Shown here in pieces: positions 12,109 through 24,523 of a stretch of 64,000 bases of DNA (positions are counted from its first letter, which is position 1; every line of letters begins with the position of its first letter). The notes below the pieces were generated by a model. It was given only the letters and a program-made list of their open reading frames with translations, made no database searches and was not told the DNA's origin. The DNA is from Ichthyophis bannanicus (taxonomy: Eukaryota; Chordata; Amphibia; Gymnophiona; Ichthyophiidae), in NCBI GenBank assembly GCA_033557465.1, contig CM066036.1:589393574-589457573 (forward strand). Reading direction: 5' to 3'. Both the position numbers and the translations under genes were made by a program.

Positions 12109-12860
12109 GGGGTATGTTTTCTTAATGGCGCTAATGGCGCAGCTGTGACGTTATCGCGCAATAATGGCGCATTACTGTGCGAGAACGTCACGTATCACGC
12201 AATAACATCTGCTGCGGCTGTAAGGTGCGCCGAGGGTAGAGCAAGGCCCCCCAGAGAGTGGAGGAAGGCTCCCCAGGGGCAGAGAGAAGGGGTCAATGGG
12301 CGGAGAGTGGGCATGGAGTGGCTCCTTGCACACTAATGCCGTGAAATGAAGCTCAGAACATTAGCGCCAGTGAAAACCTGCTGCTAGGCACATTTGCAGG
12401 TCAGAGAAACCATTTTAGTCAGCAATGTACAGCAAAGGCAGGGAAACCCAAAAACGTGATAGTAGTAATACATGTGCAGAAGCCAAAAAAGCAAAGAAAC
12501 AGATAAAATGACCAGAACCGCATTTGAAATCCCAATAACCAAGCTGGCCAATAGTGATATTAATGAGAAACATAAAGCAACACTATTGACAAAGCATAAA
12601 AAAGAAGATATCATGTTTGGAAGGGTCTAGTCTCAGTCCCCCTACAAAGTGAATGATCCCACATTGAAATACCGCTGATCAGGGTGTTTGTCGTTTATAT
12701 TGGGCAGGTTTGTTATGGCGTGCAAATGTGCAGGAGTAGCAGAGTGGGCACGTAGGACAGGGCAACTGTACTGATGCTGGAAATGGGATACAGAGGGCTG
12801 CAGGCAGCACATGCTGTAGTCCCGCTGGGGCACATTGTGGACTAGGCAGATGCCTAGGTG
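12109..12860. repeat. Left long inverted repeat of Harbinger element A
   Basis: The complement matches the right end (17640-18362) over most of its length with indels. It includes a GTTATCGCGCAATAA-type block near 12140, the TTGCAGGTCAGAGAAACC region near 12395 and the GGGCTGCAGGCAGCAC block near 12795. Confidence 0.65.
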
Positions 12861-13512
12861 GCACATAGGAATGCTGAAACTGTAAAGCAGCAAGACAGCA
12901 ACTGACGAGGGTCCAACATGGGCACGAGTGTGTTCCCCACAGTGTCCCAGGGGATATTACCCAGCAGGTACCCCCAAGGGCACAGAACATTGGCAGGCGG
13001 TGCCGGGTGGAAGCACGCATGTCCATGTAGGCAGCCCCACCCGAGAATCCACACCATAGGCAGCTGCCTACCGGAACACTGGCTGGCCTGGGACTGCACA
13101 CCACCAGCACCACTGGCATAAGGGCATGTCAGCATGGTGTCAGAGGGGTGCTGGTGGTGAAGGGAGCAGTGGCAGCTGCCCACAGCAGACCACGGCCAAG
13201 CCCCATTTAGGTGTGTGCCATGCACTGCAACAGACAAGATCTGTCTGACATACAGTCATGGTATCCCCAGGGAATGATCTGCCTCTGTGGCAACAATGTG
13301 GTGCAGTACACACAGCCAGTGTGTTCGGGGGCAGAGAATCACAGGTTCAAGGCCCAGCTGTAGCCCCTGCAAACCATGTCCCCATATTTTATGCAGTAGT
13401 AAACCATGGTAATAAAGACAGAACCTTTCTTGCAGAGAAATGAAACATGCCATAAACGCCTATATGTCACCTTACAGAGCACAGACACCATAAACATGTG
13501 CAATCCCTAGAG

Positions 13513-13705
13513 CAGAGTGTCCCACCTGCAGTCCTGGAGGACCAAACACCATTCAGGTTGTCAGGATGTCCCTAATAAATATGAATGAGATGTATTTACA
13601 TGCACCACCCCCACTGTATGCACATGTATCCATGCATATTCAGTAGGAACAGCATGAAGACCTGAACCATGTTTGGCCCACCCGGACCAGAGTTGGGAAC
13701 CTCTG
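13513..13705. mobile_element. hAT-type MITE nested in element A
   Basis: It is 193 bp, begins CAGAGTGTCCCACCTG and ends GTTGGGAACCTCTG, which are inverted repeats. The 8 bp CCCTAGAG is exactly duplicated at 13505-13512 and 13706-13713, the target duplication length of hAT elements. The interior is palindromic with no coding capacity. Confidence 0.8.
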
Positions 13706-14939
13706 CCCTAGAGCAGCGGCACAAACACCCACACCCACAGGCTCCACTATCCAACGCCTCATGGAGAGTCAGGCCGTTGGGCCCTGCGCAGACTAGCATC
13801 TCCTAATACTATCAACTGCATACCTCAGCAATGCTGCTCTAAACTTGGGAACACGTTCCACATATATCAAAAGGTTGCCCACAGTTATAGCTGTGGCCAT
13901 CTCCCAGTGGCAACCCCAAAAGCAAACTGTGTCCCCCCTAACATTGGAGACGGATGTCCATGCTGGGATAATGCCCAATGTGAAACAGTTTATAGAGTTG
14001 ATCCGCCTGTGGGAGAGTGTTTCTGTGTTCCAAATGTTAATGTTTGTATGACACCTACCAACACATACCCTTATTAAAATACTGTGTGGACAGCCAAATT
14101 CTGTGTCCTCTGTACATACATGCTGTAGCGGTGAGTGTGCCACCTGTGTGCATGTCTCAGTGTGTATTTGTGATACATACATTGTCCCTGCCCCACAACA
14201 GGCTGTGTTGAGTGCCATGTGCGCTGACAGACGTATCCCCTGCTGACACTGTGATGTAAACATGCGCTGCACCATCCACCAGACATGGACACAGGCACGT
14301 TGTCACAGATAGTCAGTCTGTAGCTGGGGTGCAGCACATGATAGGATGGTGAGGAGGTGCGGGTGTGGTATCCATGATGCAGCGTATATGTGATGTATGC
14401 AGGGACCCACGTGTCAGTTAGTGCATTAGTCAGTGGGACACACTAAGATGGGGTTTGGTGGGATGAAGGAGCAGTGGCGCACTACAAGCACTGGAGGGGG
14501 GTAAACAACTGACAGTAGCTAGGTATATCTGTACGTCATGTCTGCCCGCCAAGCATGTGCCTTTAGTATGCCACTGTGTCCCTGGTGTGTGTCTGACAGA
14601 TGGGTCACCCATGTAGATAGCCTGATGTGGATGATATGCGGGGACAGAGGGGGGACATACCCCACAATGTGGGCTGAACAATCAGACATGCACAGCAGGT
14701 GGCAGGAGGAGTGAGGGTGTAACACCAGGCATATGTATGGCCGTGAACACATGGCACGGCGCATGGGACACAGGGCATGTTTGCACCGCTCTGTAATGAC
14801 TGATGCTGGTGCAGACACCCCACTAGCCTGTGACATGATAGAGCACAGGTGACCATGCTAACCTCAATTGGGACAGCCCACTCAGGGAACCCCAACACAA
14901 AGGAAGGACACGTGCACATCGGTGAACAATGGTAATGTG
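13706..14939. other. Interior of Harbinger element A; no recognised exon
   Basis: GC-rich, CA/TG-rich transposon interior with several chance frames on both strands and none with a recognised motif. It lies downstream of the minus-strand Myb-like gene and may hold its 3' UTR and the element's spacer. Confidence 0.4.
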
Positions 14940-16790
14940 TCATTTAATGTGGTTTACAGTCCAAATTGCATTCACACACCTACGGCCTGCATGACCGCCC
15001 ATGCCCCCGCCCCCTCCCATGTCCCCCCATACCCCTTGCTGCTGCTGGTGCTGCTGCCGCTGCCTCTGTTGCCACTGCAGATGCATGATATGTCCCGCCA
15101 TGGCCTCGAGGGCATCTGCCACCCGGCCTATGCCAGCTGTGATATCCACAGTAGTCCCTCGCAGCTGCCGTGTCTCCTGGGTGTGCTCCCTGGTGTCCCT
15201 GCGGAGCCCACATACCACCCACATGAGGGCCTGCACCGCCTGGATTTGGGCACGCTGGAGCTGCTGCTGGCTGCGTATCTCCATCCGCATACCAATCAGT
15301 GCCTGGCGAGTGCCTGTAGGAGGGTAACAAGGTGACATCTGAGACATCTGATGCCCAGACCCCAACAAATATGACCTGCCTGTTCCCCACTGAGCCACAC
15401 CAACCACCCCAGGCATGGCCACAGGGGGATATGTATGTGTGGAGGCCCACTTTCATCGTGTGCGTGTGTGGCTGGGTGTTTGTGTGCAACAACAGCACAT
15501 GCAACCATCCTGCCAGTTGCCTAACTGCAGCATCCCTGTGCGTGGATGCCGTATGTGCCTGCAGCTCCCAGAGGACGACAGGCACTGCGCCTGTTGTTGC
15601 AGTGGATGGCATTGGTGGTGGCAATGTGGGGCTCACCCCTGCAACCTCAGGCCCCTCCCCATCCACTGTGGTGCCTGTCTCCCCACTCTTCTGGGGTGAC
15701 CCTTCGTCCTCCTGGGTGGCCACCTCCTCAGACAGCATCTCGGCTCATGGGGTGTCTGGGGGCATCGCTGATGGCAACCTCTGCATGTGGTGCCTCATCA
15801 ACCTCCGCAGGCTCTGGCTCACCGCCACTGTCCTCCTCAGCCACCTCGATGGCCTGGATGTTACCTGGGGGGGCGGGAACAAGGTACACAGTAGATATGG
15901 AGTGTCACAGACAGAGACGTAGAGCACATTGTAACATTGACACATATTTGTGTATGTAGCCCTTGCGTTCCTCTGTCTCTCTTACCTGATCAGCCATGGG
16001 GACAGGAACTCTCCTGCTTGCTAATTCTTCACCCCATTTACCCTCTCCACCACGCATTGTATGCACATAACTAACCCATTTGATGGGGATGCCCCATTTT
16101 CTAACCCACATCTGGGGGTGAGGACATCTAAGTCTGACCTGGAGCATGGAGTACGCATATCTGGGTTACACCCCGACCTTGGATGTCCTCACTGCATCTG
16201 AGATATGTCCAGGACATCCTGACCTATATCCACACCTACATCTGCCCAGGGCAAGAAGGGGTGATGGGAGGGAGCTCATTCTGTCAGACAGATATGTGGA
16301 AGGTTTTGGGAAGGAGGTTTGACTCTATCCCCTATAATGTCCACGTGCAAACACTAACGGGGAATGTGAACTCATGTATATGTTTCCCTGGGTCGGACAC
16401 ACCTGCTCCTAGGACATGGGCCCACTACCCCCCGTGGCATGCCCAGCGTGTGCGTGGTAGATAGCTGTATGTGTGCTGCATGTCCTGAACATACCTGCTT
16501 GGGGACCAGCCATGTCCAGCATCGGTGAGAGGCCATGGATATAGATGGGACCTAGGCGTTCAGCCAGCTGCTGCTCCAGGGGCATGAGGTTGGGGATGAA
16601 GGGACCGCCCCCGCCAGTGCCGCTAGCATGTCGACATTCTGCAGTCATGTGTGCACAGACCTCCCTCCTGATATCATTAAACCTCTTATGGAGGCTGTCA
16701 AGGTCCCTTGGTGGCCCCCCAGCCTGTGACATGGCCCCCTGCACCTCCACCCACACCTGGGTCCATATATTAACTGTTGTGGGTGGTGGG
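14940..16790 (-). pseudogene. Myb/SANT-like Harbinger accessory protein (element A), exons recognisable, broken
   Basis: PIF/Harbinger elements carry a Myb-like protein that helps the transposase enter the nucleus and bind DNA. Three blocks are seen on the minus strand. The first, about 16790-16409, has WTQVWVEVQGAMSQAGGPP, then RDLDSLHKRFNDIRREV and LEQQLAERLGPIY: the end of the Myb-like helix set plus a linker. The second, 15870-15740, reads GNIQAIEVAEED and is acidic. The third, 15422-14940, has a Gln/Arg-rich coiled-coil-like end with LRRDTREHTQETRQLRG. The same three blocks occur in the same order in element B, which supports real exons separated by introns. The first Myb helix (F-x-x-E-E-N-x-L-L), present in B, was not found here, so the N-terminus is probably deleted. 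The gene starts almost back-to-back with the transposase. Confidence 0.65.
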
Positions 16791-16830
16791 TGTGCTATGT
16801 GGCTTGGTCAGTGTTTGGGGGTGGAGGTGA

Positions 16831-17640
16831 GTGGCAGGGCTAGTGTCAGGTGGGGTGGTGAGGGGGTTTGGGTTAACAGTGCCTGCTATGGCGGCCTTTG
16901 TGGTTGCTTCAGTTACACTGGGGGATGTGGATGGCTTGCAGTTGCCTGATGGGGGAGATGGTGTCCATAGGGCTGGGGCATGGGGCGGGGGTACAGGCCT
17001 GCTCCAACACCGACCTGCAGCTGTGGGGGCAGGCCAGGCAGGGGCTGTGCTGGCATGGCGCAGGAGGTGTGCCAAGTTGCAGGCCCGCCAGCCTCGCCTC
17101 TACAGGCCCAGGGCCCGGCTCCAGGGCATGCGTGAGGACCAGATCATCTCCCTCTACCACCTGAGCACAGGGAGCTCTATGAGGATCTGAGACCTGACCT
17201 TAAGCCCCTGACTGGTCGGTCACATGCCATACCAGGTTTGGTCAAGCTCTTTGGTGCCCTACATTTCTTTGCCTCTGGCTGTTTCCAGTCATCTGTGACC
17301 ACAGTGGGTGGCATGAGCCGCCCCACCTTCTCACACTGTCTCCACCAAGTACTGCGTGCCATGATCAGCCGGGTTGGGAATTACATTGCATTTTCCAACA
17401 CTAAGCAACAGTGGGGGACCCTGTACCAGGTCTTTGAGGCATTTGCCAGGTTACCACACGTGATGGGAGCTATTAATTGCACACATGTTGCCCTGGTCCC
17501 ACCCAGAGACAGGGAGGCAGTGTTCCACAACCACAAACACTACCACTCCCTGAATGTTCAGGTTGTATGTGATGCAGGTATGCATATTCTGTATGTGGTC
17601 CCCCGGTTTGCAGGGTCCACCCATGATTCCTATATTCTGT
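16831..17640 (+). pseudogene. PIF/Harbinger DDE transposase (element A), frameshifted and truncated
   Basis: The N-terminal half is LPDGGDGV, then a basic stretch RQPRLYRPRARLQGMREDQ and IISLYHLSTG (about 16930-17170). A net frame change at about 17170-17185, compared with REVYEDLRPDL in element B, moves on to ELYEDLRPDLK, ALHFFASGCFQSSVTTVGG, TFSHCLHQVLRAMISRVGNYI and GAINCTHVALVPP. The family's first catalytic Asp, in IDCTHV, is Asn here (near 17470). HYHSLNVQVVCDA and AGSTHDSYIL keep the second Asp. Straight after YIL (about 17640) the long right inverted repeat begins, so the last third, including the catalytic Glu, is gone. Three independent lesions make this inactive. Confidence 0.85.
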
Positions 17641-18362
17641 GCCGCCTGCAGCCTTCTGTATCCCATTTTCCAGCATTGGTACGGTTGCCCTTTCCGACAT
17701 GCCCACCCTGCTGTTGCCGCACATGTGCACGCCATAAGAAACCTGTCCAATAATAAGGGAAAACCCTGATCAGTGCTATTTCAATGTGGGATCATTCACC
17801 TTGTAGGGGGACAGAGCATAGATCCTTCCAAAAATGATATCTTTTTTTTGAAGCTTTCTCGGTAGTGTTTTTTTATTTTTCCCATTAATATCACTATTGG
17901 CCAGCTTGGTTATGGTGATTTTAAATTTTGTTCAAGTCATTTTCCATGTTTATTTGCCCTTTTGTTCCGTGCACATGTATCACAACTATCACTTTTTTCA
18001 GTTTCCCCTGGCTTTGCTGTTCATTGCTGACGCAAATGTTTTCTCTTTCCTGCAAATGTGCCTTAACGTGAGGGTTTCACTGGCGTTAGTGATCAGACCC
18101 AGATTCCACAGCGTTAGTGTGCCTGGAGCCTCTCCCCTCCCAATCTCCACCCATTGACCCCCTTCTCTCCGCCCTCTGGGAAGCCTTCCTCTGCCCTTCA
18201 GCACCGGATTTCACAGCGTTAGTGTGCCTTAATGCCGCAGGCGCGTTATCGCACGATAAGGTACGTTATCGCATGATAACGCGCCTTCATCGCCCGATGA
18301 CGTACCTTATTGTGTGCTAATTCCGCCACTGTGATGTTAGTGCCCTTTAGTAAGCATACCCC
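17640..18362. repeat. Right long inverted repeat of Harbinger element A
   Basis: It mirrors 12109-12860. It ends in the GTTATCGCACGATAA-type cluster (18240-18310) and TTTAGTAAGCATACCCC. A related right end, without the long left partner, closes element B near 40860-41251. Confidence 0.65.
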
Positions 18363-18562
18363 TTAGTAAACATGCCCCTGAATGATTTAGTGCACACTAA
18401 GGGGCTCTGTTACTAAAGCACAGTAAATGTTTATGTAATAATTTATTTATTTATTCTTTTATACCACATTTCCTAGGATCAATGTGGTTTGCAGAGAGCC
18501 AAACTTCAACCGTATATAGAACAATATTGCTAGAACTAGATTACCGGTACTTAAACATGTTA

Positions 18563-18915
18563 GGCTCGATTTTGATTTAGGCAGAGTATGCGCTACGTCA
18601 GTGCATAGCCTGCCCGCTGACCCTCTTAACCGTATTTTCACTTCTGCGGTGTCAAAAGGCACAGAAGGCTAAGCGGACTGCATCAAAAGTTGGTGCTACC
18701 CACTTAACCCTTTCCTCCACCCCACTCTGCCCTGGAACACCTCCAACACACCCCAATGCCAATCGCATAGTATCTGGGCATGTTAGGGACTTATCTGGGA
18801 TTTTCAAAAGGCACTACCCATGTAGGTGCCTTTCAAAAATCTCATATAAGGCATTTACATGGGTAACTAGGGCATTTGCCCATGTAAATGGCTTTGAAAA
18901 TGTTGCCTGTTAGGT
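18563..18915. mobile_element. MITE-like repeat, copy 1
   Basis: Starts near TAGGCTCGATTTTGATTTAG and ends near CATGTAAATGGCTTTGAAAA. A second copy lies at about 60903-61383 with the same internal words (GCATAACCCTGCCCGC, CACCCACAACATGCCCC-like and CATGTAAATGCCTTT). No coding capacity. The ends are not sharp enough to assign a superfamily. Confidence 0.5.
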
Positions 18916-19647
18916 AAAATAGAGAACAAGGTAACTATATACAAAATAGGTTGCTTGAGGTAGTAAAGATTTTGTACTTATATCATGTTAAGAGTAAAAA
19001 CCACTGCATGGTAAGTATAAAAGATGTGTGGTAACCATTGAGGGCATAGGCAGTGTGCTCTGTACAGTTACTTCACTGAAAAGTCCTTTACCATGAGTTA
19101 GGTTCATTTGAATTTAATCAGGGTTCACTTAACACCACTTTTTACAGCATGTGCTGATTCCCATGCATTAACTGCACTGTACAGCCCTCATGTATTCTTC
19201 GCCCATAACCTGCCCAGTCTCCTCCCTATTGTAAAATGAAAAGTTAACATGGGAATTATACAGGTGCTGTTAACTCACTTTAGTAAAAGAGTAACTAAAT
19301 TCTTCAAGGAGCATTAATGAACCAAACGTGCACAAACAAATGAATTAATTGGATATTCAAAGACTTACATTTTATGTCAGTGGCACTGACATTCACTGTC
19401 CTTGAAATTAACTGGATAAGCTTAGTTAATCATATAATTTTAGTACAGAGATTTTTCAGACCAAATTTAGCTGGTGAACTTAAACAAGATCATACTGAAT
19501 ATCAGCAGTTTCTAGTTAAAGTTTTAATGCGTCTGTAGATTGCTATCAACTCTTCCTCTTTTTAACTAGATCATTTTTGGCCTGGCATAGAGCTGTCCAG
19601 ATACGTTATCTAGTCAATGGGACAGCAAATCCCAAAGTAAAACTTAA

Positions 19648-19780
19648 GGGCATGTTTCCTAAAGGATTTAAGATGTGTTAATGAAAGTTAATGCATGTTA
19701 AACAACTAGAGCCCTTTTATTTCTATGGGTGCAGTTGCACTTAACATTCATTAACTTCATTAATGCACATTAACCTTTAG
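19648..19780. mobile_element. Short Harbinger-type MITE, relative of the 8869 copy
   Basis: Begins GGGCATGTTTCCTAAAGG and ends CATTAACCTTTAGG, and carries the phrase TTTCTATGGGTGCAGT, the complement of the 8869 copy's interior. The right terminus is incomplete. Confidence 0.5.
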
Positions 19781-21901
19781 GGGTATGACTCCTAAGCATT
19801 TTCCCCATAGACATGTGGAGCCCAATTCCCTAAGAGGCACATCTGGGCCGTCTGGATGGTCACGAGCAAGACGGGCCCATTTGGACCCAATTCTGAACCG
19901 AGGGATCCGGAGGTTCCCATGGGTGCAGGATCAGACCTTGAGATGGCCCGTCATGCCATAACTTACCCGCGGGTCCCCCTGACTCCTGTGGTGCTGACCC
20001 TCTGTTTCCCCACTGCCTGATCCAAGGCTGGAGAGCTGGGGCCAGGATTGGGTAGTGGGGACTTACTTGCCCCTAGCCCTGGCCTCTGAGGGGGTTCCGG
20101 CCCCAGTTGCCTGGTCAAAGCTGCTTATTCCACCTTTGAGGTGGAATAAGCAGCACGTTCTCCCTGACCTCACAGGATGTACAGGGCCATGACCTGAATC
20201 AGCCCTGTACATCCTGCTGCCTCAGCCCACCCCCGCTCGTCCCTCACTCCGCCCCCTGGCCATGAGGGGAGAGTCGAAGGGGGAATACTGGCTGGAAGGC
20301 TTGCAGGGCTGCATGTTGCCTCTCAGAATTGGGGCCAAAAATGGAACATCCTTTAGTAGATGTGCCACTTAGTCCCATTAGTTTCCAAAGCTAACTGGAC
20401 AACTTTTGAACTTCTGAAAAAGATGTGTATTAAATCCTCCTCCCTTTTTTAAAATATCGGCTTTATTGTTCCAAACTAAATTAGAATTACTTTTATCCAG
20501 ACATTTTAAAATAGGTAAAGAAATTGTGACAGACTAATGTTGATCCATTGAAGTGGGTGATTTTTAGTCCTGACTAGAAAAAAAGACTGGGTAATGAAAT
20601 AAGAGGTCATAATGTATTTTAAATCTATTCTTTCTCCTTTCAAACTCCTATTTCTCTTATTATTTTTTTCCTCATCAAAATAGTAAGACTGAAATGATTT
20701 TCTTTGTGAATGTCAGTAGAGCAGCACTGGACTATCACTACCATAATGAAATGAGAGTACGAATATAAGATCCTAAAAATATTGAATGCAGTTTCTGTTT
20801 CCTCGTAATTAAAATGGATCATCTTTAATTTGCAAAATCAGTCTTACAATTTCCAATAATTGGAAGAACTGTGCTCTTTGGATCACTCATTTGAAAGTGC
20901 AGTAAATTTTTTTTTTTTTTACTGAAAGACTATTGGAAAAGGACTTTTCCCCATTCTGCACCTATGGAAACAATCTTCATTAAATAAGACTCTATAGAGG
21001 TGTAAAGTATCAGAAAAACAGAAATCTTTGTAGTGCTCTGTATAAACACTGCATGGGTGCTCGTCTAACAGGAAATGAGTGTGTCCCACAATGAAATGCT
21101 TATATTGTGGTCACATTGCAATCATCCCCTCTGTCATAACTGCTGCCCTGCATGGTATTCTGCAGAAGAGCTATGCCTCAGTTTAAAACAGAATCCACAT
21201 TTCCAATAACTTTTTACCAAAGAGGGAGGGAGTTCATTGACTTTCCTTGTTTTTTTCTACAAAGGCTGCAATATCAATGCCAAAAACAGAAGATGAACCC
21301 ATTTATTAACAATGAAAGGCCAGTTTGTCTTTCTGGTAACATAATATAGCTCTATTTTTCTTGTCTAATGTCTATATTTGTGGCCTAGAACCCTTATGGT
21401 GCTGTTTAACTAAAACCCAAATAGTTTTAAAGGGCAAATGCTATGGCCTCATAGAAACATGGACTATGACATCTAATCTCCCTAATTTCATTCCTGGTAC
21501 ATTGCTACGGTCCCCAGTTGATTTTGACTTTTGCCTCATTTCTTTGCAAGTAGAAATACTCTGTGTTTATTTGATACTTTAAAAAAATTCTGTCACTGTT
21601 TCTTTCTCCACCATGTACCCTTCCATGCAACCACAAGCTTTTCTGTAAAGACATATTTCCTCATGTAACGTCTGAGTCTATGCCCTCGGCATCTTATTAA
21701 ATGACCATTTCTTCTAGAATATTCTTTCCTTTGAAAAGGGTTTACTTAATTTCTCTCTAAAATGATGAGGTCTAATCTTTTTGCCTGTCCTTTCCTTTAG
21801 ACTTCATTGTAAAACTGGCAAGACATTGAACTAGGAAAGAAACTCCAGAAGTACACCTACAAAATTAAAAAAGAAAGAAGCAAAGTAGTAGCTTTTCTTA
21901 A

Positions 21902-22161
21902 GGAGTGGATGAGTAGCCTACTGGTTAGAGCAACAGCGTAGTACCCAGGAGATTTTGCTTTGATTCCCACTGGTACTCCTTGTGATTTTGGGCAAGTCAC
22001 TTTACCCTCCATTGCCTAGGAAGAAAAGGCCTGGCGATCTACTTCTGGTTATACCTTGCCAAGAAAACCCAGGGGCTTCTCGGTTGCCAGGAGTCAGCAT
22101 TGACTTGATGACACAAAAGGCTTTTATTTGTTGATTTTTTTTTCAAAAGAGGGAAATGTAA
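21902..22161 (+). mobile_element. tRNA-derived SINE, copy 1
   Basis: A tRNA-like head has A-box-like GTAGCCTACTGGTTAGAG and B-box-like TTTGATTCCCAC. A body with GGGCAAGTCACTTTACC and CATTGCCTAG follows, then a 3' part ending in GTCAGCATTGACTTGATGAC. The 3' phrase resembles RTE/Bov-B-mobilised SINE tails (inference). A second copy is at 46462. Confidence 0.7.
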
Positions 22162-22639
22162 TTGATAGACAGAGCCGGCATTACCCAGTAAGCAGGGTAA
22201 GCGTGGCAGGGGGGTTCCATTGCTAGACACCCTCACCCCTCAAGCAAGGCCAGTCCTAAACATGTGCGGGCACGAGGGGTCCCAAGTGTGCCTGACCAGC
22301 TTCAGAAGGAATTGGTGAATCCCGAAGCCTGGTGCCCCGGTTCACCTCTGCACAGCCGTGGGAATAAACAGCGGCATTTTTCTTTACTCCTGGGGCTGTG
22401 AGAAGACGCAGATACTGTCGCCACTGAGTTCCTGGAGGTTAAAGAGGGGCTCTTCCTATCTTGGAGGTGGTACTGAAGAAAGGGAGATGGGGGAGAGCAA
22501 GGACTGGGACTTAGGTAGAGACTTTAAAATTGGATGGGAGGAAAGAAGAAGACAGAATCTAAGATAGGCTGGTTATGGGGGGAGTAAATGGGGACTCAGG
22601 TGATGGGTCCAGGAGCTGGCACAACTCATTGTGCCTGCA

Positions 22640-22850
22640 GCTCCAGCATCATGCAGCACCTTTCCCAGCTTCATCTTTCTTTCTCTAAGTCAGCAACGTC
22701 ATCCAGTGCTGCCAGTAACATTCACTTCCAGTGCGTGGAGACATTCACCTGAAATGAATGCTACAGGCAGCACTGGCTGCCACGTGCTGACTCAAAGAAA
22801 TAAAGATAAAGTTGGGGATGGTGCTATAAGATCTTTTTGCTGCTGACTCG
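22640..22850. repeat. Palindrome inside hAT element 1
   Basis: Imperfect inverted repeat centred near 22747: AGCACCTTTCCCAGCTTC to AACATTCACTTC on the left against GAATGCTACAGGCAGC to GTTGGGGATGGTGCT on the right. Confidence 0.7.
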
Positions 22851-23545
22851 GAAAAAGAAAGATGCCAGGGATGATATTTTTTCCAAGTGGGGAGGACAAA
22901 GAGAGGGAGAAAAAGAGAGATGGGATATGCTGGATGGGGGCAGAGAGGAGAGAGCACGTCTGAGAATGGTGAATAATGGACCAGGAAAAAAGAGGTGGGG
23001 AATGGGAGGACTGGGGTGAGGGTGAAAAGTGGTAGGTAGATGGAGTAAAAAAGAGGGGGATTGAGGACTGGATAGTAAGAAAGAGTAGTGGACAAAGTGT
23101 GGCAGAGTCAGTCATACTACAAGTCCCAGAATCCCTTAGGATAAGAAGGCCCACCACAGAAAAGATCAGGTGATCTAATTAAGAGAATACACAGGTGGCG
23201 TATAAGCAACCAGTGAAGAAGAGCCAAGCAAAGCTAGGTTTAGAGGGGGAAGCCCTGTTAAGCAAGGAGGCAAGCAACCAAGGCCTTAGGTTGTGGCCAG
23301 TGTATATGTGAATAAAGGTTCCTGTGCTTCTGGAGCAGAGGAACAGACCAAGGGGAACCCATGGAAGCACAGGAATATGAAGAGGACACTTCCCTTGAAC
23401 CCATGGAGGCACTGTGCTTGAAGCTGTGAATGATTTAGCCCTAGGTACCAACAAAGTAGCACGAGTCCACGTGCTTACTTACAAACCCAGTCTAAGACGT
23501 GGACAGCAGTAGAAGGACGTACTTTAGTAGTCTAAAAAGCCTATG

Positions 23546-23584
23546 GCCCGACACAGGCCGTGTTTCGTTGCCTTCTTCAGGGGC
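23546..23584 (-). ncRNA. Hammerhead ribozyme motif, F1 left arm
   Basis: Minus strand: stem I GCCC, core CUGAAGA (CUGANGA), an extra A, minimal stem II G-GCAA-C, core GAAA, stem III CAC/GUG with loop GGCCU, cleavage triplet GUC and stem I GGGC. All invariant core positions that I can check are kept; the extra A before stem II is shared by all copies here. Very short stems II and III are normal for the Penelope type. Confidence 0.7.
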
Positions 23585-23646
23585 AGGCTACATGAATCAT
23601 AAAAACAATAGTAAATAAAAACATATACAATAACCATTGATCGCAA

Positions 23647-23931
23647 AATGGAACTCTCTCCCTCCCGATGTGCGATCCATGGATGATTTAAAGGAGTTCA
23701 GAAAACAACTGAAATTTGTACTCTTCACTGAGTACTATGGCACAGACATCTAACAGTCTCTATTATTATAGCCTGCATGTAACTTGTTTTACTGTAACGG
23801 TTCCTTGATGTTGCGTATCCCAATTTTACCTTCACTCTTTAGTTTAGTCAGTGTATGCCCCCCTGTCTCTGTTCTCCCTTCTTGTGTCTGGTAACCGCTT
23901 TGATTTAAGGAAAAGGCGGTATAGAAAACCT

Positions 23932-23962
<31 letters not shown>
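23647..23962 (+). pseudogene. LINE 3' end inserted in F1 left arm
   Basis: Encodes the last residues of a LINE ORF (WNSLPPDVRSMDDLKEF and RKQLKFVLFTEYYGTDI, 23649-23752), then a 3' UTR with GGCGGTATAGAAAACC and a (TAAA)n tail. The opposite arm of F1 (near 24440) reads through without it, showing that this is a later insertion; a few bases of the arm were lost. Confidence 0.7.
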
Positions 23963-24484
23963 TAAAGAATAAATGTGAATTAAAACTCCATAAATAATTA
24001 CTTAATACAACCATAAATAATAAAACAAAAGATCAGCACAGCTAAGACATGGTTCAACTTAAAATGGTCCATCATAAAAATATAACCCAACCATCTATAA
24101 GATAAACCATTATAAACCTTGACATATAGATAAAAAGCATCATTTAAAAATTATATATATACATAACATTTAAAAAGATATTGTTTATTACTATCTTTTT
24201 AAATGTTATGTATATATATAATTTTTAAATGATGCTTTTTATATATATGTCAAGGTTTATAATGGTTTATCTTATAGATGGTTGGGTTATATTTTTATGA
24301 TGGACCATTTTAAGTTGAACCATGTCTGTTAGCTGTGCTGATCTTTTGTTTTTATTATTTATGGTTGTATTAAGTGATTATTTATGGAGTTTTAATTCAC
24401 ATTTATTCTTTAAGGTCTCATTTTGCGATCAATGGTTATTGTATATGTTTTTATTTACTATTGTTTTTATGATTCATGTAGCCT

Positions 24485-24523
24485 GCCCCTGAAGAAGGCA
24501 ATGAAACACAGCCTGTGTCGGGC
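24485..24523 (+). ncRNA. Hammerhead ribozyme motif, F1 right arm
   Basis: Same fold as the left-arm copy on the plus strand: GCCC, CUGAAGA, A, stem II G-GCAA-U (now a G-U pair), GAAA, CAC-AGCCU-GUG, UC and GGGC. Mirror image of 23546-23584. Confidence 0.7.

Larger units (their letters stand above)
12109..18362 (+). mobile_element. PIF/Harbinger element A, about 6.25 kb with long inverted ends
   Basis: The left terminus GGGGTATGTTTTCTTAA and the right terminus TTTAGTAAGCATACCCC are inverted repeats. The flanking triplets are TTT and TTA, close to the 3 bp duplication expected for PIF/Harbinger. The inverted similarity extends inward about 700 bp, from about 12109-12860 to about 17640-18362, with shared words such as CTGCAGCCTTCTGTATCCC near 17650. 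Inside are a plus-strand transposase pseudogene and a minus-strand Myb-like gene, the two-gene plan known for this superfamily. A 193 bp hAT MITE is nested at 13513-13705. The element no longer encodes a working transposase. Confidence 0.8.
18363..21901. other. MITE debris and unassigned DNA
   Basis: 18420-18480 is an (ATTT)-rich LINE-tail-like segment. 20128-20154 is a short hairpin around TTATTCCACCTTTGAGG inside a GC-rich block (19800-20340); the same TTCCACCTC-GAGGTGGAATAA hairpin theme recurs near 62165-62190, so the blocks may be related. 20350-21900 has AT-rich DNA with no recognised feature, apart from a run of about 14 T near 20907. Confidence 0.35.

Noticed and set aside
14980..15738. 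A 252-codon minus-strand frame in Harbinger A.
   Set aside because: It overlaps the Myb-like blocks but in the wrong phase at both ends. The block motifs conserved with element B are in other frames.
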